A stretch of DNA of 64,000 nt from Rhizobium terrae (GCF_003425685.1 NZ_QJKM01000014.1:151254-215253); one strand, 5' to 3'. Counted from the stretch's first letter, positions 28,754 through 37,383 are shown. Notes: a model not told the origin generated them from the sequence alone. Numbers and translations are program-made.

Positions 28754-29770
28754 ATGATCATCAGGAAGATGCTTTTCGCATCTGTCGCCATCGCTTGCGT
28801 TGCCGGGCCGGTCTCCGCCCTGGCCGATACTTCGGGCAAGAAGATTGCGCTTTCAAACAACTATGCCGGCAACTCCTGGCGCCAGGCCATGCTGACCAGC
28901 TGGGACAAGATCACCAAGGATGCCGTCGCCAAGAAGGTCGTCGCCGCCGCCGATCCGTTCACGACAGCCGAGAACCAGGCGACCGAACAGGCAGCCCAGA
29001 TCCAGAACATGATCCTGCAGGGTTATGACGCGATCGTCATCAATGCCGCCTCGCCGACCGCGTTGAACGGTGCGGTCAAGGAGGCCTGCAACGCCGGCAT
29101 CACGGTCGTCTCCTTCGACGGCATCGTGACCGAACCCTGCGCCTGGCGCATCGCCGTCGATTTCAAGGCGATGGGCGAAAGCCAGATTGATTATCTTGCC
29201 AAGAAGATGCCGAAGGGCGGTAACCTCCTGGAAATCCGCGGACTTGCCGGGGTATCGGTGGATGACGAGATCCATGCCGGCATCCAGGCTGGCGTCCAGA
29301 AGAACCCGCAGTTCAAGATCGTCGGCGCAGTCAACGGCGATTGGGCGCAAGACGTCGCGCAACGCGCCGTCGCCGGCATCCTGCCGAGCCTGCCGGAAAT
29401 CGCCGCAGTCGTGACCCAGGGCGGCGATGGTTATGGCGCGGCCCAGGCATTCGCTGCCGCCAAGCGCCCGATCCCGACCATCGTCATGGGCAACCGCGAG
29501 GACGAGCTCGTCTGGTGGAAGCAGCAGAAGGACAAGAACGGTTACGAGACCATGTCGGTCTCGATCGCGCCGGGTGTCTCGACGCTCGCCTTCTGGGTGG
29601 CACAGCAGATCCTTGACGGCAAGCAGGTGAAGAAAGACCTCGTGGTACCCTTCCTGCGCATCGACCAGGGCAATCTCGAAACCAATCTCGCCGGCACCCA
29701 GAAGGGCGGCGTCGCCAATGTCGAGTATTCTCTGGAAGACGCTCAGAAGGTCATCAGCAGCGCCAAGTAG
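28754..29770 (+). CDS. Sugar ABC transporter substrate-binding protein (CUT2, Peripla_BP_4)
   Basis: The 338-residue protein has a signal peptide (KMLFASVAIACVAGPVSALA) and a ribose-binding-protein-like fold: the N-terminal lobe opens with KKIALSNNYAGNSWRQ and the hinge-region motif QGYDAIVINAASPTALNGAV is typical of sugar binders of this class. It captures a sugar in the periplasm for the ABC importer encoded downstream. The ATG follows a strong ribosome binding site (GGGAGGAAATC). A perfect hairpin after the gene probably gives it higher expression than the transporter. The sugar cannot be named; the SMP-30-like enzyme at the end of the operon suggests a sugar whose breakdown involves a lactone. 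Confidence 0.9.
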   Translation: MIIRKMLFASVAIACVAGPVSALADTSGKKIALSNNYAGNSWRQAMLTSWDKITKDAVAKKVVAAADPFTTAENQATEQAAQIQNMILQGYDAIVINAASPTALNGAVKEACNAGITVVSFDGIVTEPCAWRIAVDFKAMGESQIDYLAKKMPKGGNLLEIRGLAGVSVDDEIHAGIQAGVQKNPQFKIVGAVNGDWAQDVAQRAVAGILPSLPEIAAVVTQGGDGYGAAQAFAAAKRPIPTIVMGNREDELVWWKQQKDKNGYETMSVSIAPGVSTLAFWVAQQILDGKQVKKDLVVPFLRIDQGNLETNLAGTQKGGVANVEYSLEDAQKVISSAK

Positions 29771-29790
29771 GCTGATCCTCTCCCAAGAAA

Positions 29791-29818
29791 GGTCGCGGCA
29801 TCGGCCGATGCCGCGACC
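29791..29818 (+). other. Perfect 28-base hairpin between binding-protein and ATPase genes
   Basis: GGTCGCGGCATCGG is followed directly by its reverse complement. There is no U-tract, so it is more likely an mRNA-stabilising or attenuating stem-loop that lets the binding protein be made in excess of the transporter. Confidence 0.7.
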
Positions 29819-29857
29819 CTGATTACCGTGCCGCCGACCATCGACGACGTGTTCCGC

Positions 29858-31321
29858 ATGAATGAAGTGACAGCAAGACGAGAGGTGGTTGCCGCCCGCG
29901 GCATCAAGGTGACCTTTGGCGCCGTGAAGGCGCTGGACGGGGCAGATCTCGTCATCCATGCCGGCGAATGCGTCGGGCTGGTAGGCCACAACGGCGCCGG
30001 CAAATCCACGATCGTCAACGTCATCAACGGCGGCCTGACCCCGCATGCCGGTGAAATCACCCATGCCGGCAAGGGCGGCCAGCACGGCATATCGGCGGCA
30101 CGGGCCAGCGGCATCCGCTGCGTTTTCCAGGAGCTGTCGCTCTGCCCGAATCTCACCGTCACCGAGAACGCCCGCATCATGCACGCGGAACTTGCCGGCT
30201 GGAACTGGCGGACAAAAGCACGCGCGCTCGTCGAGCGGAAACTGCAGGACATATTTCCCGGCCATCGCATCGATTGCGATAGCACGGTCGACGATCTTTC
30301 CATCGCCGAACGGCAGATGGTGGAAATCGCCATCAGCTTCGCCGGCCTCCATGAAAAACCGAAACTCGTCATCCTCGACGAACCGACGTCGTCGCTCGAT
30401 GCGGGACTGGCAGCCCAGCTCATGGCCTATATCCGCCGCTTCGTCGGCGAAGGCGGCTCGGTCCTGCTGATCTCCCACATCCTCGGCGAGATCCTCTCCA
30501 CCTCGGACCGCATCGTGGTGATGAAGGACGGCCGCGTCGTCGCCGATCGCGCTGCGCCCGAATTCAGCTCCCGCAGCCTTGTCGAGGCGATGGGCAATGT
30601 GGTGCGAGAACAGGAATGGTTGCGTTCACCGGGCAAGCGCGGTGGCGCGCCCGTCCTCTCCACGCCGCCGCGACGCGGCCATGGCCTTGCTTTCGAAGCG
30701 CATCGCGGCGAGATGGTCGGCCTTGCCGGCCTCGGCGGCCACGGCCAGACGGAAACGCTTCTCGATCTCTATCTTTCGCGCAACGGCAACTGGTGGCCGG
30801 CTCGGGAGAAGGAGATTTCCTTTGTCGCCGGTGACCGCGGCCTTAACGGCACGTTCCCGCTTTGGAGCATTCTGAAGAACCTCAGCATAGCCTCACTCCG
30901 CAATCTCTCTTCCAACTCGATCGTCGATCGCGGGCGCGAGGCCTCGCTCGGCAACGGCTGGAAAAAACGCATCGAAATCCGCACGCCCGACATGGAAAAC
31001 CACATCCTGTCGCTCTCCGGCGGCAACCAGCAGAAGGTGCTGTTCGCCCGCGCGCTGGCGACGACGGCGAGGATCGTGCTGATGGACGACCCTATGCGCG
31101 GCGTCGATGTCGGCACCAAGCAGGAGGTCTACGAAATCCTGCGCGCCGAAGCAGCCGGCGGCCGCACCTTCATCTGGTATTCGACCGAAATGGACGAAAT
31201 ACGCCTCTGTGACCGGGTCTATGTTTTCCGCGAAGGCGCAATCGTTGCCGAACTCGTCGGCGACGAGATCACCGAACAGAACGTGCTCGAAGCCTCCTTC
31301 GCGGGAGGCGAAGCCGCATGA
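29858..31321 (+). CDS. Sugar ABC transporter ATP-binding protein (RbsA/XylG-like, two NBDs)
   Basis: The 487-residue protein has two fused nucleotide-binding domains. The first has Walker A GHNGAGKST and Walker B VILDEPTSSLD, with a variant signature (LSIAERQMVEIA). The second has a degenerate Walker A (GLGGHGQTE) and an intact LSGGNQQK signature with VLMDDPMRGVD, the usual asymmetry of RbsA-type proteins. I take the ATG at 29858; a GTG at 29828 lies only nine bases past the hairpin and would add ten residues. It overlaps the next permease gene by four bases. It energises import of the sugar captured by the upstream binding protein. Confidence 0.9.
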   Translation: MNEVTARREVVAARGIKVTFGAVKALDGADLVIHAGECVGLVGHNGAGKSTIVNVINGGLTPHAGEITHAGKGGQHGISAARASGIRCVFQELSLCPNLTVTENARIMHAELAGWNWRTKARALVERKLQDIFPGHRIDCDSTVDDLSIAERQMVEIAISFAGLHEKPKLVILDEPTSSLDAGLAAQLMAYIRRFVGEGGSVLLISHILGEILSTSDRIVVMKDGRVVADRAAPEFSSRSLVEAMGNVVREQEWLRSPGKRGGAPVLSTPPRRGHGLAFEAHRGEMVGLAGLGGHGQTETLLDLYLSRNGNWWPAREKEISFVAGDRGLNGTFPLWSILKNLSIASLRNLSSNSIVDRGREASLGNGWKKRIEIRTPDMENHILSLSGGNQQKVLFARALATTARIVLMDDPMRGVDVGTKQEVYEILRAEAAGGRTFIWYSTEMDEIRLCDRVYVFREGAIVAELVGDEITEQNVLEASFAGGEAA

Positions 31322-32259
31322 AGATATCTTCCGGCACCATCCGCCTGCTCATTCCCGCCGCGTCGCTCATCCTGCTGCTCGCTGCCGTCTTTTACATGCA
31401 GCCGCGCGCCATGAGCTACACCGGCCTAAACCTGCTCTTCAATCTCGCCGTACCGATCGCGCTTGCGACCGTAGCGCAGATGCTCATCATGGCGGTCAAC
31501 GATCTCGATCTGTCGATGGGCACCTTCGTCAGCTTCTGCGCCTGCGTGACCGCAACTTTCCTGCAGTCCTCGCCGGCAGTGGGAGTGCTGATCTTCCTTA
31601 GCGCGATCGCCGCCTATGCCGCGATCGGCGTCGTCATCCATCTCCGTGAACTGCCGTCGATCGTCGTGACGCTCGGCATGAGCTTTGTCTGGGGCGGGCT
31701 GGCGGTGCTGATGCTGCCTTCTCCCGGCGGCGAGGCACCGGGTTGGGCGCGCTGGCTGATGACCTCCCGGCCGCCTTTCGTGCCGATGGCGATCGTCGCG
31801 AGCGTCGTCATTGCGCTTGCCACCCATTTCCTCATCATGCGCTCTTCCGCGGGCGTGCTGATCCGCGGCGTCGGTGGCAATGTCCGCTCGGTCGAACGCG
31901 CCGGCTGGTCGGTGATCCGCATCCGCGCCGGAACCTATGCGCTCGCCGGTTTCTTTGCCGTTTTGTCCGGCATTGCGCTCGTCGGCCTCACGACCTCTGC
32001 GGACGCCAATATCGCGCTGCGCTATACGCTGCTGTCGATTGCCGGCGTCATCCTCGGCGGCGGAGAGTTCGTCGGCGGCAAGGTCTCGCCTATCGGCGCC
32101 GTCATCGGCGCGCTGACGCTGACGCTTGCCGGCTCGTTCCTCTCCTTCATGCGGATTTCGCCCGACTGGCAGATCGGCGCCCAGGGCGCGATCCTGATCG
32201 TCGTCCTGGCGCTCCGCCTTTTCCTCAACCGACTGGAAAAGCGGGAGAAGAGCCGATGA
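31318..32259 (+). CDS. Sugar ABC transporter permease 1 (CUT2, BPD_transp_2)
   Basis: The 313-residue, strongly hydrophobic protein has about eight to ten membrane segments and the CUT2 permease signature region (MAVNDLDLSMGTFVSF near residue 60; LSIAGVILGGGEFVGGKVSP near 240). It starts within the ATGA that ends the ATPase gene and overlaps the second permease in the same way. CUT2 systems often use a homodimer, but many rhizobial operons encode two permeases as here, which would form a heterodimeric channel. Confidence 0.9.
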   Translation: MKISSGTIRLLIPAASLILLLAAVFYMQPRAMSYTGLNLLFNLAVPIALATVAQMLIMAVNDLDLSMGTFVSFCACVTATFLQSSPAVGVLIFLSAIAAYAAIGVVIHLRELPSIVVTLGMSFVWGGLAVLMLPSPGGEAPGWARWLMTSRPPFVPMAIVASVVIALATHFLIMRSSAGVLIRGVGGNVRSVERAGWSVIRIRAGTYALAGFFAVLSGIALVGLTTSADANIALRYTLLSIAGVILGGGEFVGGKVSPIGAVIGALTLTLAGSFLSFMRISPDWQIGAQGAILIVVLALRLFLNRLEKREKSR

Positions 32260-33206
32260 ACGCCGCACGCCGCCACCTCTTCTCCAGACCCTGGATCTGG
32301 TCCTTTGCGGCGACGATCATCGTCTGGATCGTCACCGTGCTCTTCACCGGCGGCGCAAGCTCGCTCGACCTGTCCCAGGCGGCGCTCACCTTTGCGGCAT
32401 TTTCCGTCATCGTCGGCATCGGCCAGATGTTCGTCATCACGCTCGGCCCCGGCAATATCGACCTTTCCGTGCCCGCCACGATGACACTTTCGGGCACCTT
32501 GGCGCTGAAACTGATGGATGTGCAGGACGGCATGATCATAGTCGGCCTGCTGCTTTCGATCCTGCTCGGCTTCGCCGTCGGCATCGGTAATTATGTGCTT
32601 ATCAAACTGCTGCGCATCCCCCCGATCATCGCGACGCTCTCCATGAGCTTCATCATCCAGTCGACGGCGATCTGGGCGAACCGCGGCCTGCGCATCAAGC
32701 CGCCGGATATGTTGGCGGATTTCACGACCTCCAATCTGTTCGGCATCCCGAACATCGCGATCGTCGCGCTCATTCTCTCGGCGCTCGCCTGGGTTCTGCT
32801 GGAAAAGACCATCTACGGCCGCTGGATTTCCGCTATCGGTCAGAGCACGTTTGCCGCACGCATGACGGGCATTCCGGTCGACGGCACGCGGCTCGTCACC
32901 TACATCCTCTGCGCGGTGCTGGCCTCGATCTGCGGTTACCTGCTCGCAAGCTTCTCCGGCGGCGCGGCGCTCAACATGGGGTCCGAATACCTGCTGATGT
33001 CGATCGCCGTGGTGGTGATCGGCGGCACCGCGGTCGCCGGCGGCAATTCCAATATTCCCGGTATCTGGGGCGCCTCGCTCTTCATGTTCCTTGTCGTGTC
33101 GATGTTGAACACCTATGGCTTCGGAGCCGGGTTCCGCCTCATCCTCACCGGCCTCATCATCATCGCCGTCATCTTCGTTGCCGGCGGTCGCCAGTCCAAC
33201 CGATGA
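32256..33206 (+). CDS. Sugar ABC transporter permease 2 (CUT2, BPD_transp_2)
   Basis: The ATG at 32256 overlaps the previous stop (ATGA) and gives 316 residues; the longer upstream frame is a shadow of permease 1. The protein has a single Arg-rich start (NAARRHLFSRP), about eight to ten membrane helices, the motif ITLGPGNIDLSVPATM and the late signature MSIAVVVIGGTAVAGGNSN typical of RbsC-like permeases. It shares the fold but little sequence with permease 1, consistent with a heterodimer. Confidence 0.9.
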   Translation: MNAARRHLFSRPWIWSFAATIIVWIVTVLFTGGASSLDLSQAALTFAAFSVIVGIGQMFVITLGPGNIDLSVPATMTLSGTLALKLMDVQDGMIIVGLLLSILLGFAVGIGNYVLIKLLRIPPIIATLSMSFIIQSTAIWANRGLRIKPPDMLADFTTSNLFGIPNIAIVALILSALAWVLLEKTIYGRWISAIGQSTFAARMTGIPVDGTRLVTYILCAVLASICGYLLASFSGGAALNMGSEYLLMSIAVVVIGGTAVAGGNSNIPGIWGASLFMFLVVSMLNTYGFGAGFRLILTGLIIIAVIFVAGGRQSNR

Positions 33207-34147
33207 ACAACTCCGATCGGACGCGTCCCATGCCGCAGACCCCTTCCATCTACGAAATCCACGACGAACGTTTCCGGCAGCTGATCGTCGGCAGCGCTGC
33301 CCTTGAGGAGCTCTATTCCGATTGTCGATGGGCGGAAGGCCCGGTTTGGTTCGCAGACCTGAATTGTCTGATCTGGAGCGACATCCCCAACCAGCGCATG
33401 CTGCGCTGGGCGCCAGACGGCGGCGTGTCGATCTTCCGCTCGCCGTCCAACTTCGTCAACGGCAACACGCGCGACCGTCAGGGTCGACTCGTCTCCTGCG
33501 AACACGGCGGCCGTCGCGTCACCCGCACCGAGATCGACGGCTCGATCACCGTTCTCGCAGACCGTTACCAGGGCAAGCGGCTCAACTCGCCGAACGACGT
33601 CGTGGTCCACTCGGATGGCAGCATCTGGTTCACCGATCCGACCTACGGCATCAAGTCCGATTACGAGGGTTATCGCGCCGAGCCGGAACAGGAGACGCGC
33701 AACGTCTATCGCCTCGATCCCGGAACCGGCGAGCTCGTTGCCGTCGTCACCGACTTCGGCCAGCCGAACGGCCTTGCCTTCTCGCCGGACGAGACGAAAC
33801 TCTACGTGGCGGATTCCGCGTCGAGCCATGACATCAAGGCACCGCGCCACATCCGCGTCTTCGAAGTGGCCGACGGCAAACATCTCGGCAACGGCAAGAT
33901 CTTCTGCAGCCTCGACAACGGTCTGCCGGACGGATTCCGCGTCGATGTCGGGGGCAATGTCTGGACCAGCGCCGGCGACGGCGTGCATTGCTTCTCGCCG
34001 GAAGGCAGGCTGCTCGGCAAGATCCTCGTGCCGCAGACGGTCGCCAACGTCACCTTCGGCGGCCCGCGCAGAAACCGGCTTTTTATTACCGCCACCAGAT
34101 CGCTCTATTCCGTCTTCCTGGCGACCAACGGTTCGGCCTTGGGCTGA
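33203..34147 (+). CDS. SMP-30/gluconolactonase/LRE-family hydrolase
   Basis: The 314-residue protein is a six-bladed propeller enzyme of the SMP-30/gluconolaconase/LRE-like family, which hydrolyses sugar lactones using a bound divalent metal. Family motifs seen are AEGPVWFADLNCLIWSDIP, the metal-binding LNSPNDVVVHSDGSIWFTDP with the key Asn, and PNGLAFSPDETKLYVAD with Asp. No signal peptide is seen. It overlaps the second permease gene by four bases, so it is part of the sugar operon and probably opens a lactone formed from the imported sugar in the cytoplasm. Confidence 0.88.
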   Translation: MNNSDRTRPMPQTPSIYEIHDERFRQLIVGSAALEELYSDCRWAEGPVWFADLNCLIWSDIPNQRMLRWAPDGGVSIFRSPSNFVNGNTRDRQGRLVSCEHGGRRVTRTEIDGSITVLADRYQGKRLNSPNDVVVHSDGSIWFTDPTYGIKSDYEGYRAEPEQETRNVYRLDPGTGELVAVVTDFGQPNGLAFSPDETKLYVADSASSHDIKAPRHIRVFEVADGKHLGNGKIFCSLDNGLPDGFRVDVGGNVWTSAGDGVHCFSPEGRLLGKILVPQTVANVTFGGPRRNRLFITATRSLYSVFLATNGSALG

Positions 34148-34340
34148 CCTCGATGTTCTGAGATTAAATGCCGCCATCCCGCCTCCAAGCGGACGGTTCA
34201 TCGGCGACGGCCCGCCGAGACGCGGCATGACCATCACGAAGATTGACCATCCGACCCCGGGGGTTCCCGACGCTACATCAGCTTGCCTGATCCGCCTGGA
34301 TGTGTCCTCGGAGACGCTCGAGGTTGCGGCCCGACGCGTT

Positions 34341-34931
34341 CTATTCGTGCGCCCTGTGGCGCGAGACCTTCTCGCGGTTTCCGCAGATCCGCATGCTGCA
34401 CCAGCGACGCTTCCCGCCACGTGAGGTGTCTAGGAACAACCAGCCGCAGCGGGGGCAGGAACGCAGCCTGTCTCGTGGCAGGGTGAAGAAACCTTCGATC
34501 GAGAGCATGGCAAGGACAGCAAGGACGGCATCGGGATCCTGCCACCTGGCAGGGGCGAGCTTGGGTCTCGTGCCGTCCAATCCGATTGCACCGCAGGTAA
34601 GTCCGCCGGCGGCGCATTCGAACAGCAGGCCCAATGCTTCCGCCGCAGGCGGCTTTTCCCCGATGAGCAGTCCGAATATCCTCGCCGAGGCCTCCCTGAT
34701 TGCATGAATCCCTTTCAGGAAAGGTCGGCCCGCTATCCCCGCGACCGCCTCAGCCTCGCGGGCGCCGGCAAGCCCCGACGCTTTAAACCAGTTTCCAACG
34801 TCCCCGGCGGATTTAAGCAGCTCGTTGTCGGGCTGGGGCACTCGCCGATTGAACACGGCATTCGCGAGGTCAAGGGCGGGATGCCCGCCAATGAAGTGCT
34901 CTGGTACCCATTTCGTTTGTGCGTTCGCCAT
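34341..34931 (-). CDS. CGNR zinc-finger (ABATE-domain) transcriptional regulator
   Basis: The 196-residue protein has an ABATE-type N-terminal domain (FIGGHPALDLANAVFNRR) and a C-terminal CGNR zinc finger: CPRCGWLFLDTSRGGKRRWC with four Cys, followed by ICGNREKVSRHR. Such proteins are treated as DNA-binding regulators, although few have been studied. It is divergent from the alpha/beta hydrolase at 35081, and the 149-base region between them carries a perfect palindrome flanked by direct repeats, so it probably controls that gene and itself. Nothing is recognisable in the 190 bases between its 3' end and the SMP-30-like gene. Confidence 0.85.
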   Translation of the reverse strand: MANAQTKWVPEHFIGGHPALDLANAVFNRRVPQPDNELLKSAGDVGNWFKASGLAGAREAEAVAGIAGRPFLKGIHAIREASARIFGLLIGEKPPAAEALGLLFECAAGGLTCGAIGLDGTRPKLAPARWQDPDAVLAVLAMLSIEGFFTLPRDRLRSCPRCGWLFLDTSRGGKRRWCSMRICGNREKVSRHRAHE

Positions 34932-34949
34932 GGAACATAACCTCTATAG

Positions 34950-34996
34950 GCATGTTATCTGGTTACGACGGTAACCATCATAAGCATGATATCCGG
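34950..34996. promoter_or_regulatory. Operator-like palindrome and direct repeats between regulator and hydrolase
   Basis: GGTTACGACGGTAACC (34961-34976) has perfect 6-base arms. It is flanked by direct repeats GCATGTTATCTGG (34950-34962) and GCATGATATCCGG (34984-34996), 34 bases apart. The position between divergent genes suits autoregulation by the CGNR protein. Confidence 0.5.
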
Positions 34997-35080
34997 TTTC
35001 AAGGCTAGACGATGCTTCCGTCAAGCGAAAAGGAGAAATGAGAGAGGGAAACCTATCACCACAAGACCCGCCACGAGACG

Positions 35081-35935
35081 GTGAATGTCCAAGGACTTGA
35101 CATCTTCTACCGGCATGCAGGCGATCGGGACAAGCCGGCGATCTTGCTCCTGCATGGCTACCCGACTTCGTCTTACATGTATCGCAACATCATCGAGCCA
35201 TTGGCGGAAACAGCATATGTCGTCGCGCCGGATCTGCCCGGTTTCGGCTACTCCTCCGCGCCATCCGCTGATGCTTACGACTACACATTCGAGAACATTG
35301 CCAACACGATCGACGCGCTTCTCACGGCGCTGGACCTCGAAAGATTCTTCCTGTTCATCCACGATTTCGGCACGCCCGTGGGCTATCATCTCGCGACGCG
35401 CCGGCCGGACCGCATTCGCGGGCTCATCGTCCAGAACGGCAATGCCCACGACGAGGGGCTAGGACCAGGATGGGACGCCCCGAAGGCATTCTTTGCCGAT
35501 CCCACTGAAGAAAACCGGGCCAAGCTGCCCGACTGGATGAATTTCGACACGACCCGATACCAGTACATCGGAAATCAGCCGGAGCGCCTGGCGATTCTCT
35601 ATCCCCCTGAGGGCTGGCATCTCGACTGGGAGCGTCTGGCGCGGCCCGGAATCATCGACATCCAGTTTAAGATCTTCTCCGATTACGGATCTCACATTGC
35701 GCGTTTCCCGACCATCGGAGACTACCATCGCAAGCACCAGCCGCCGTGCCTTTTGCTTTGGGGCAGGCACGACCCCTTCTTTGATATAAACGAGATCATG
35801 GCATACAATCGCAGCCTTGAGGCGTTGGAGGCCCACGTCTTCGAGAGCGGACACCAGCTTTTGGAGACCCATCACAGAGAATGCGCAGCTCTCGTGACCC
35901 GCTTCATACTCGAAATGAACGTGCGGCGAGCTTGA
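35081..35935 (+). CDS. Alpha/beta-fold hydrolase with Asp nucleophile (epoxide hydrolase / haloalkane dehalogenase-like)
   Basis: The 284-residue protein has the oxyanion-hole motif HGYPTSSYMYR, a nucleophile elbow IHDFGTPVGY in which Asp replaces Ser, the acid residue in WGRHDPFF and the catalytic His in ESGHQLLETH. The Asp nucleophile places it with epoxide hydrolases and (fluoro/haloalkane) dehalogenases rather than esterases. The GTG at 35081 is the first start in frame, but the same frame continues upstream with ETYHHKTRHET, which looks like the true N-terminus of this family, back to a TGA at 35039. A strong ribosome binding site plus ATG (AAAAGGAGAAATG, 35038) is out of frame by one. 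A small indel near the start is therefore possible. The substrate is unknown. Confidence 0.8.
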   Translation: MNVQGLDIFYRHAGDRDKPAILLLHGYPTSSYMYRNIIEPLAETAYVVAPDLPGFGYSSAPSADAYDYTFENIANTIDALLTALDLERFFLFIHDFGTPVGYHLATRRPDRIRGLIVQNGNAHDEGLGPGWDAPKAFFADPTEENRAKLPDWMNFDTTRYQYIGNQPERLAILYPPEGWHLDWERLARPGIIDIQFKIFSDYGSHIARFPTIGDYHRKHQPPCLLLWGRHDPFFDINEIMAYNRSLEALEAHVFESGHQLLETHHRECAALVTRFILEMNVRRA

Positions 35936-35975
35936 TTTTCTTTTGTCGCTCCAGCCGACCGGCACTCGATCACCC

Positions 35976-36081
35976 ATGCTGACCGCTTATGACGAGCCGA
36001 CCGGCTGCCGTGACCGGGGACAAGCAATACAAAGTGCCCGATACCGAGCTGCCCGGCTTTTATGAGCGCGAAAAACACTGA
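35976..36081 (+). pseudogene. Possible remnant of a site-specific integrase N-terminus
   Basis: An ATG at 35976 opens MLTAYDE; shifting frame near 35992 gives AAVTGDKQYKVPDTELPGFY, which resembles the arm-binding N-terminus of rhizobial phage-type integrases (pattern VxDxELPGFYLRV). It stops at TGA 36079. Nothing recognisable fills the rest of the roughly 300-base gap (35936-36242) up to the IS element. Recognition is from memory of the family and is uncertain. Confidence 0.3.
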
Positions 36082-36259
36082 TGGCCCAAGCCGAGTTCCG
36101 GCGTTGGACAAGCCCTTTGGCCGCTTGAGGCGGCAGCCGAAACGCGTTGCGGAGCGGCACGTCAAGACTGGCGACTCGCTCGCTGCGAGACCTCAGGACA
36201 TTGCAGTCTAAGGTCTGTGGCGCAAAAGTGTGCAGCGGTTGTCTAGGGCCTGTTGAGAT

Positions 36260-36601
36260 TCATCTTGAGTTTATGACGGCGGCGCAAGCGTAGATCATTG
36301 CAGAGAAATTTCTGTCGGTTTTATCGCTTCGCATGGCGATGGCCTTGAACTCTTTGAGCTTGCAAAAGAAGTTTTCGATCAGGTGCCGCCATTTGTAGAC
36401 TTGCTTGTCGATCGTGATGGGATGCTTTCGTTTTGGTCTCTGGGAAATGACGATCCGCGCACCGCGCTCGTTCATTTCCTCAATGATCCAGTTGGCGTCG
36501 AAAGCCTTGTCGGCAAGGATCGTGTCGAAATCGATGCCGTCGATCAGGGCAGCCACGCCGATTGTATCGTAACGCTGGCCGGGCAAGAGGTGAAACCGCA
36601 C
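36260..36601 (-). CDS. IS5-family transposase, downstream frame (orfB)
   Basis: This frame carries the second half of the DDE transposase: the second Asp in ILADKAFDANW and the Glu in WRHLIENFFCKLKEFK. The frame is open upstream of the first ATG to about 36668 (reading QNQAIGQSKGGWTTKILAL), so it is probably made as a fusion with orfA by -1 frameshifting in the A4G5 run near 36680, as known for many IS5-group elements. Confidence 0.8.
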   Translation of the reverse strand: MRFHLLPGQRYDTIGVAALIDGIDFDTILADKAFDANWIIEEMNERGARIVISQRPKRKHPITIDKQVYKWRHLIENFFCKLKEFKAIAMRSDKTDRNFSAMIYACAAVINSR

Positions 36602-36621
36602 GAGGTTGCCAAGGGCATCGG

Positions 36622-37026
36622 TCAGGGCAAGGATTTTGGTCGTCCAACCACCTTTCGATTGTCCGATCGCCTGATTTTGAGTCCCCCTTTTGCGCCGTGT
36701 CCGTGACGGTGGACCGGAACGATCGTAGCGTCGACCATCGCATATTCCATGTCCGGATCATCCGACACAGCTTCGAATATCCGCTCGAACACGCCCTTCC
36801 TCGACCAGTCGTTGAAGCGCTTGAAGATCGTGTTCCAGTGGCCGAACTCATCCGGTAAATCCCGCCAAGGGCTGTTGGTGCGTGCTTTCCAAAGAACCGC
36901 CTCCAGAAACAGGCGGTTGTCACCGCCGCTGCGACCGGGGTCGCTATCCTTGCCAAGGCAATGGGGAGCCATCCTGTCCCACTGGGCGTCCGTCAACACA
37001 GTCCGAATCATCTTCAAACTCCTCAA
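36622..37026 (-). CDS. IS5-family transposase, upstream frame (orfA)
   Basis: The 134-residue product has the DUF4096-type N-terminus (LTDAQWDRMAPHCLG, WRDLPDEFGHWNTIFKRFNDW) and the first catalytic Asp in YAMVDATIVPVHRHGHGAKGG. It ends out of frame with orfB just after an AAAAGGGGG tract. All three DDE residues are intact across the two frames, so the element could still be active. Confidence 0.85.
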   Translation of the reverse strand: MRSLKMIRTVLTDAQWDRMAPHCLGKDSDPGRSGGDNRLFLEAVLWKARTNSPWRDLPDEFGHWNTIFKRFNDWSRKGVFERIFEAVSDDPDMEYAMVDATIVPVHRHGHGAKGGLKIRRSDNRKVVGRPKSLP

Positions 37027-37383
37027 AAGGAGCTTGAATCATCATGCGTCTTTCAACGAAACCCTGAAGCTCAACAAGCCCTAGAGCGGGCGCGTTCAAT
37101 GATCGGGCCGGCTTATCTGAAGCGGTTCCGCGCTGTCCTTGCCGAGGAGGAGGCGAGATGGCGACGGTTACAGTTTCAGTGGTTGCGGGAGGGGGTATTT
37201 TCCGGGATTCGCTTCGAGCCTGATGGGCTCTTAAACTTTGGTTGCGGGGGGCTCGCAACCAACGATTCCTGCGATTGATCGAACGCTCGATACCAAGATG
37301 GCGGCTTGGGCGGTAGGCTTTGGTCTTGAACCGATGCGAACCTACGGCACTTGAATCCACACTGTCGTCATCGGGACCAGGGA

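Larger units (their letters stand above)
36243..37084 (-). mobile_element. IS5-family (IS427-group-like) insertion sequence, about 0.84 kb
   Basis: Imperfect terminal inverted repeats are visible: left GGGCCTGTTGAGATTCA from 36246 and right (reverse strand) GGGCTTGTTGAGCTTCA from 37083, with 14 or more matches in 17. Both ends are bordered by CTAG (36243-36246 and 37081-37084), a plausible target duplication. Two overlapping transposase frames fill the element on the minus strand. Confidence 0.85.

Noticed and set aside
28853..30478. 541-codon minus-strand open frame opposite the sugar-binding protein and ATPase
   Set aside because: Antisense shadow; the sense genes have full family motifs and ribosome binding sites.
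31743..32255. 5' extension of permease 2 into permease 1
   Set aside because: The added 171 residues are Arg/Pro-rich and not membrane-like; the ATGA overlap at 32256 is the natural start.
35872..36165. 97-codon minus-strand open frame in the hydrolase-IS gap
   Set aside because: No ribosome binding site or recognisable pattern, and it overlaps the hydrolase 3' end in antisense.
37085..37383. Possible tRNA or attachment site around GGTTGCGGGGGGCTCGCAACC
   Set aside because: The short stem does not fit a cloverleaf and no matching duplicate was seen elsewhere in the window.
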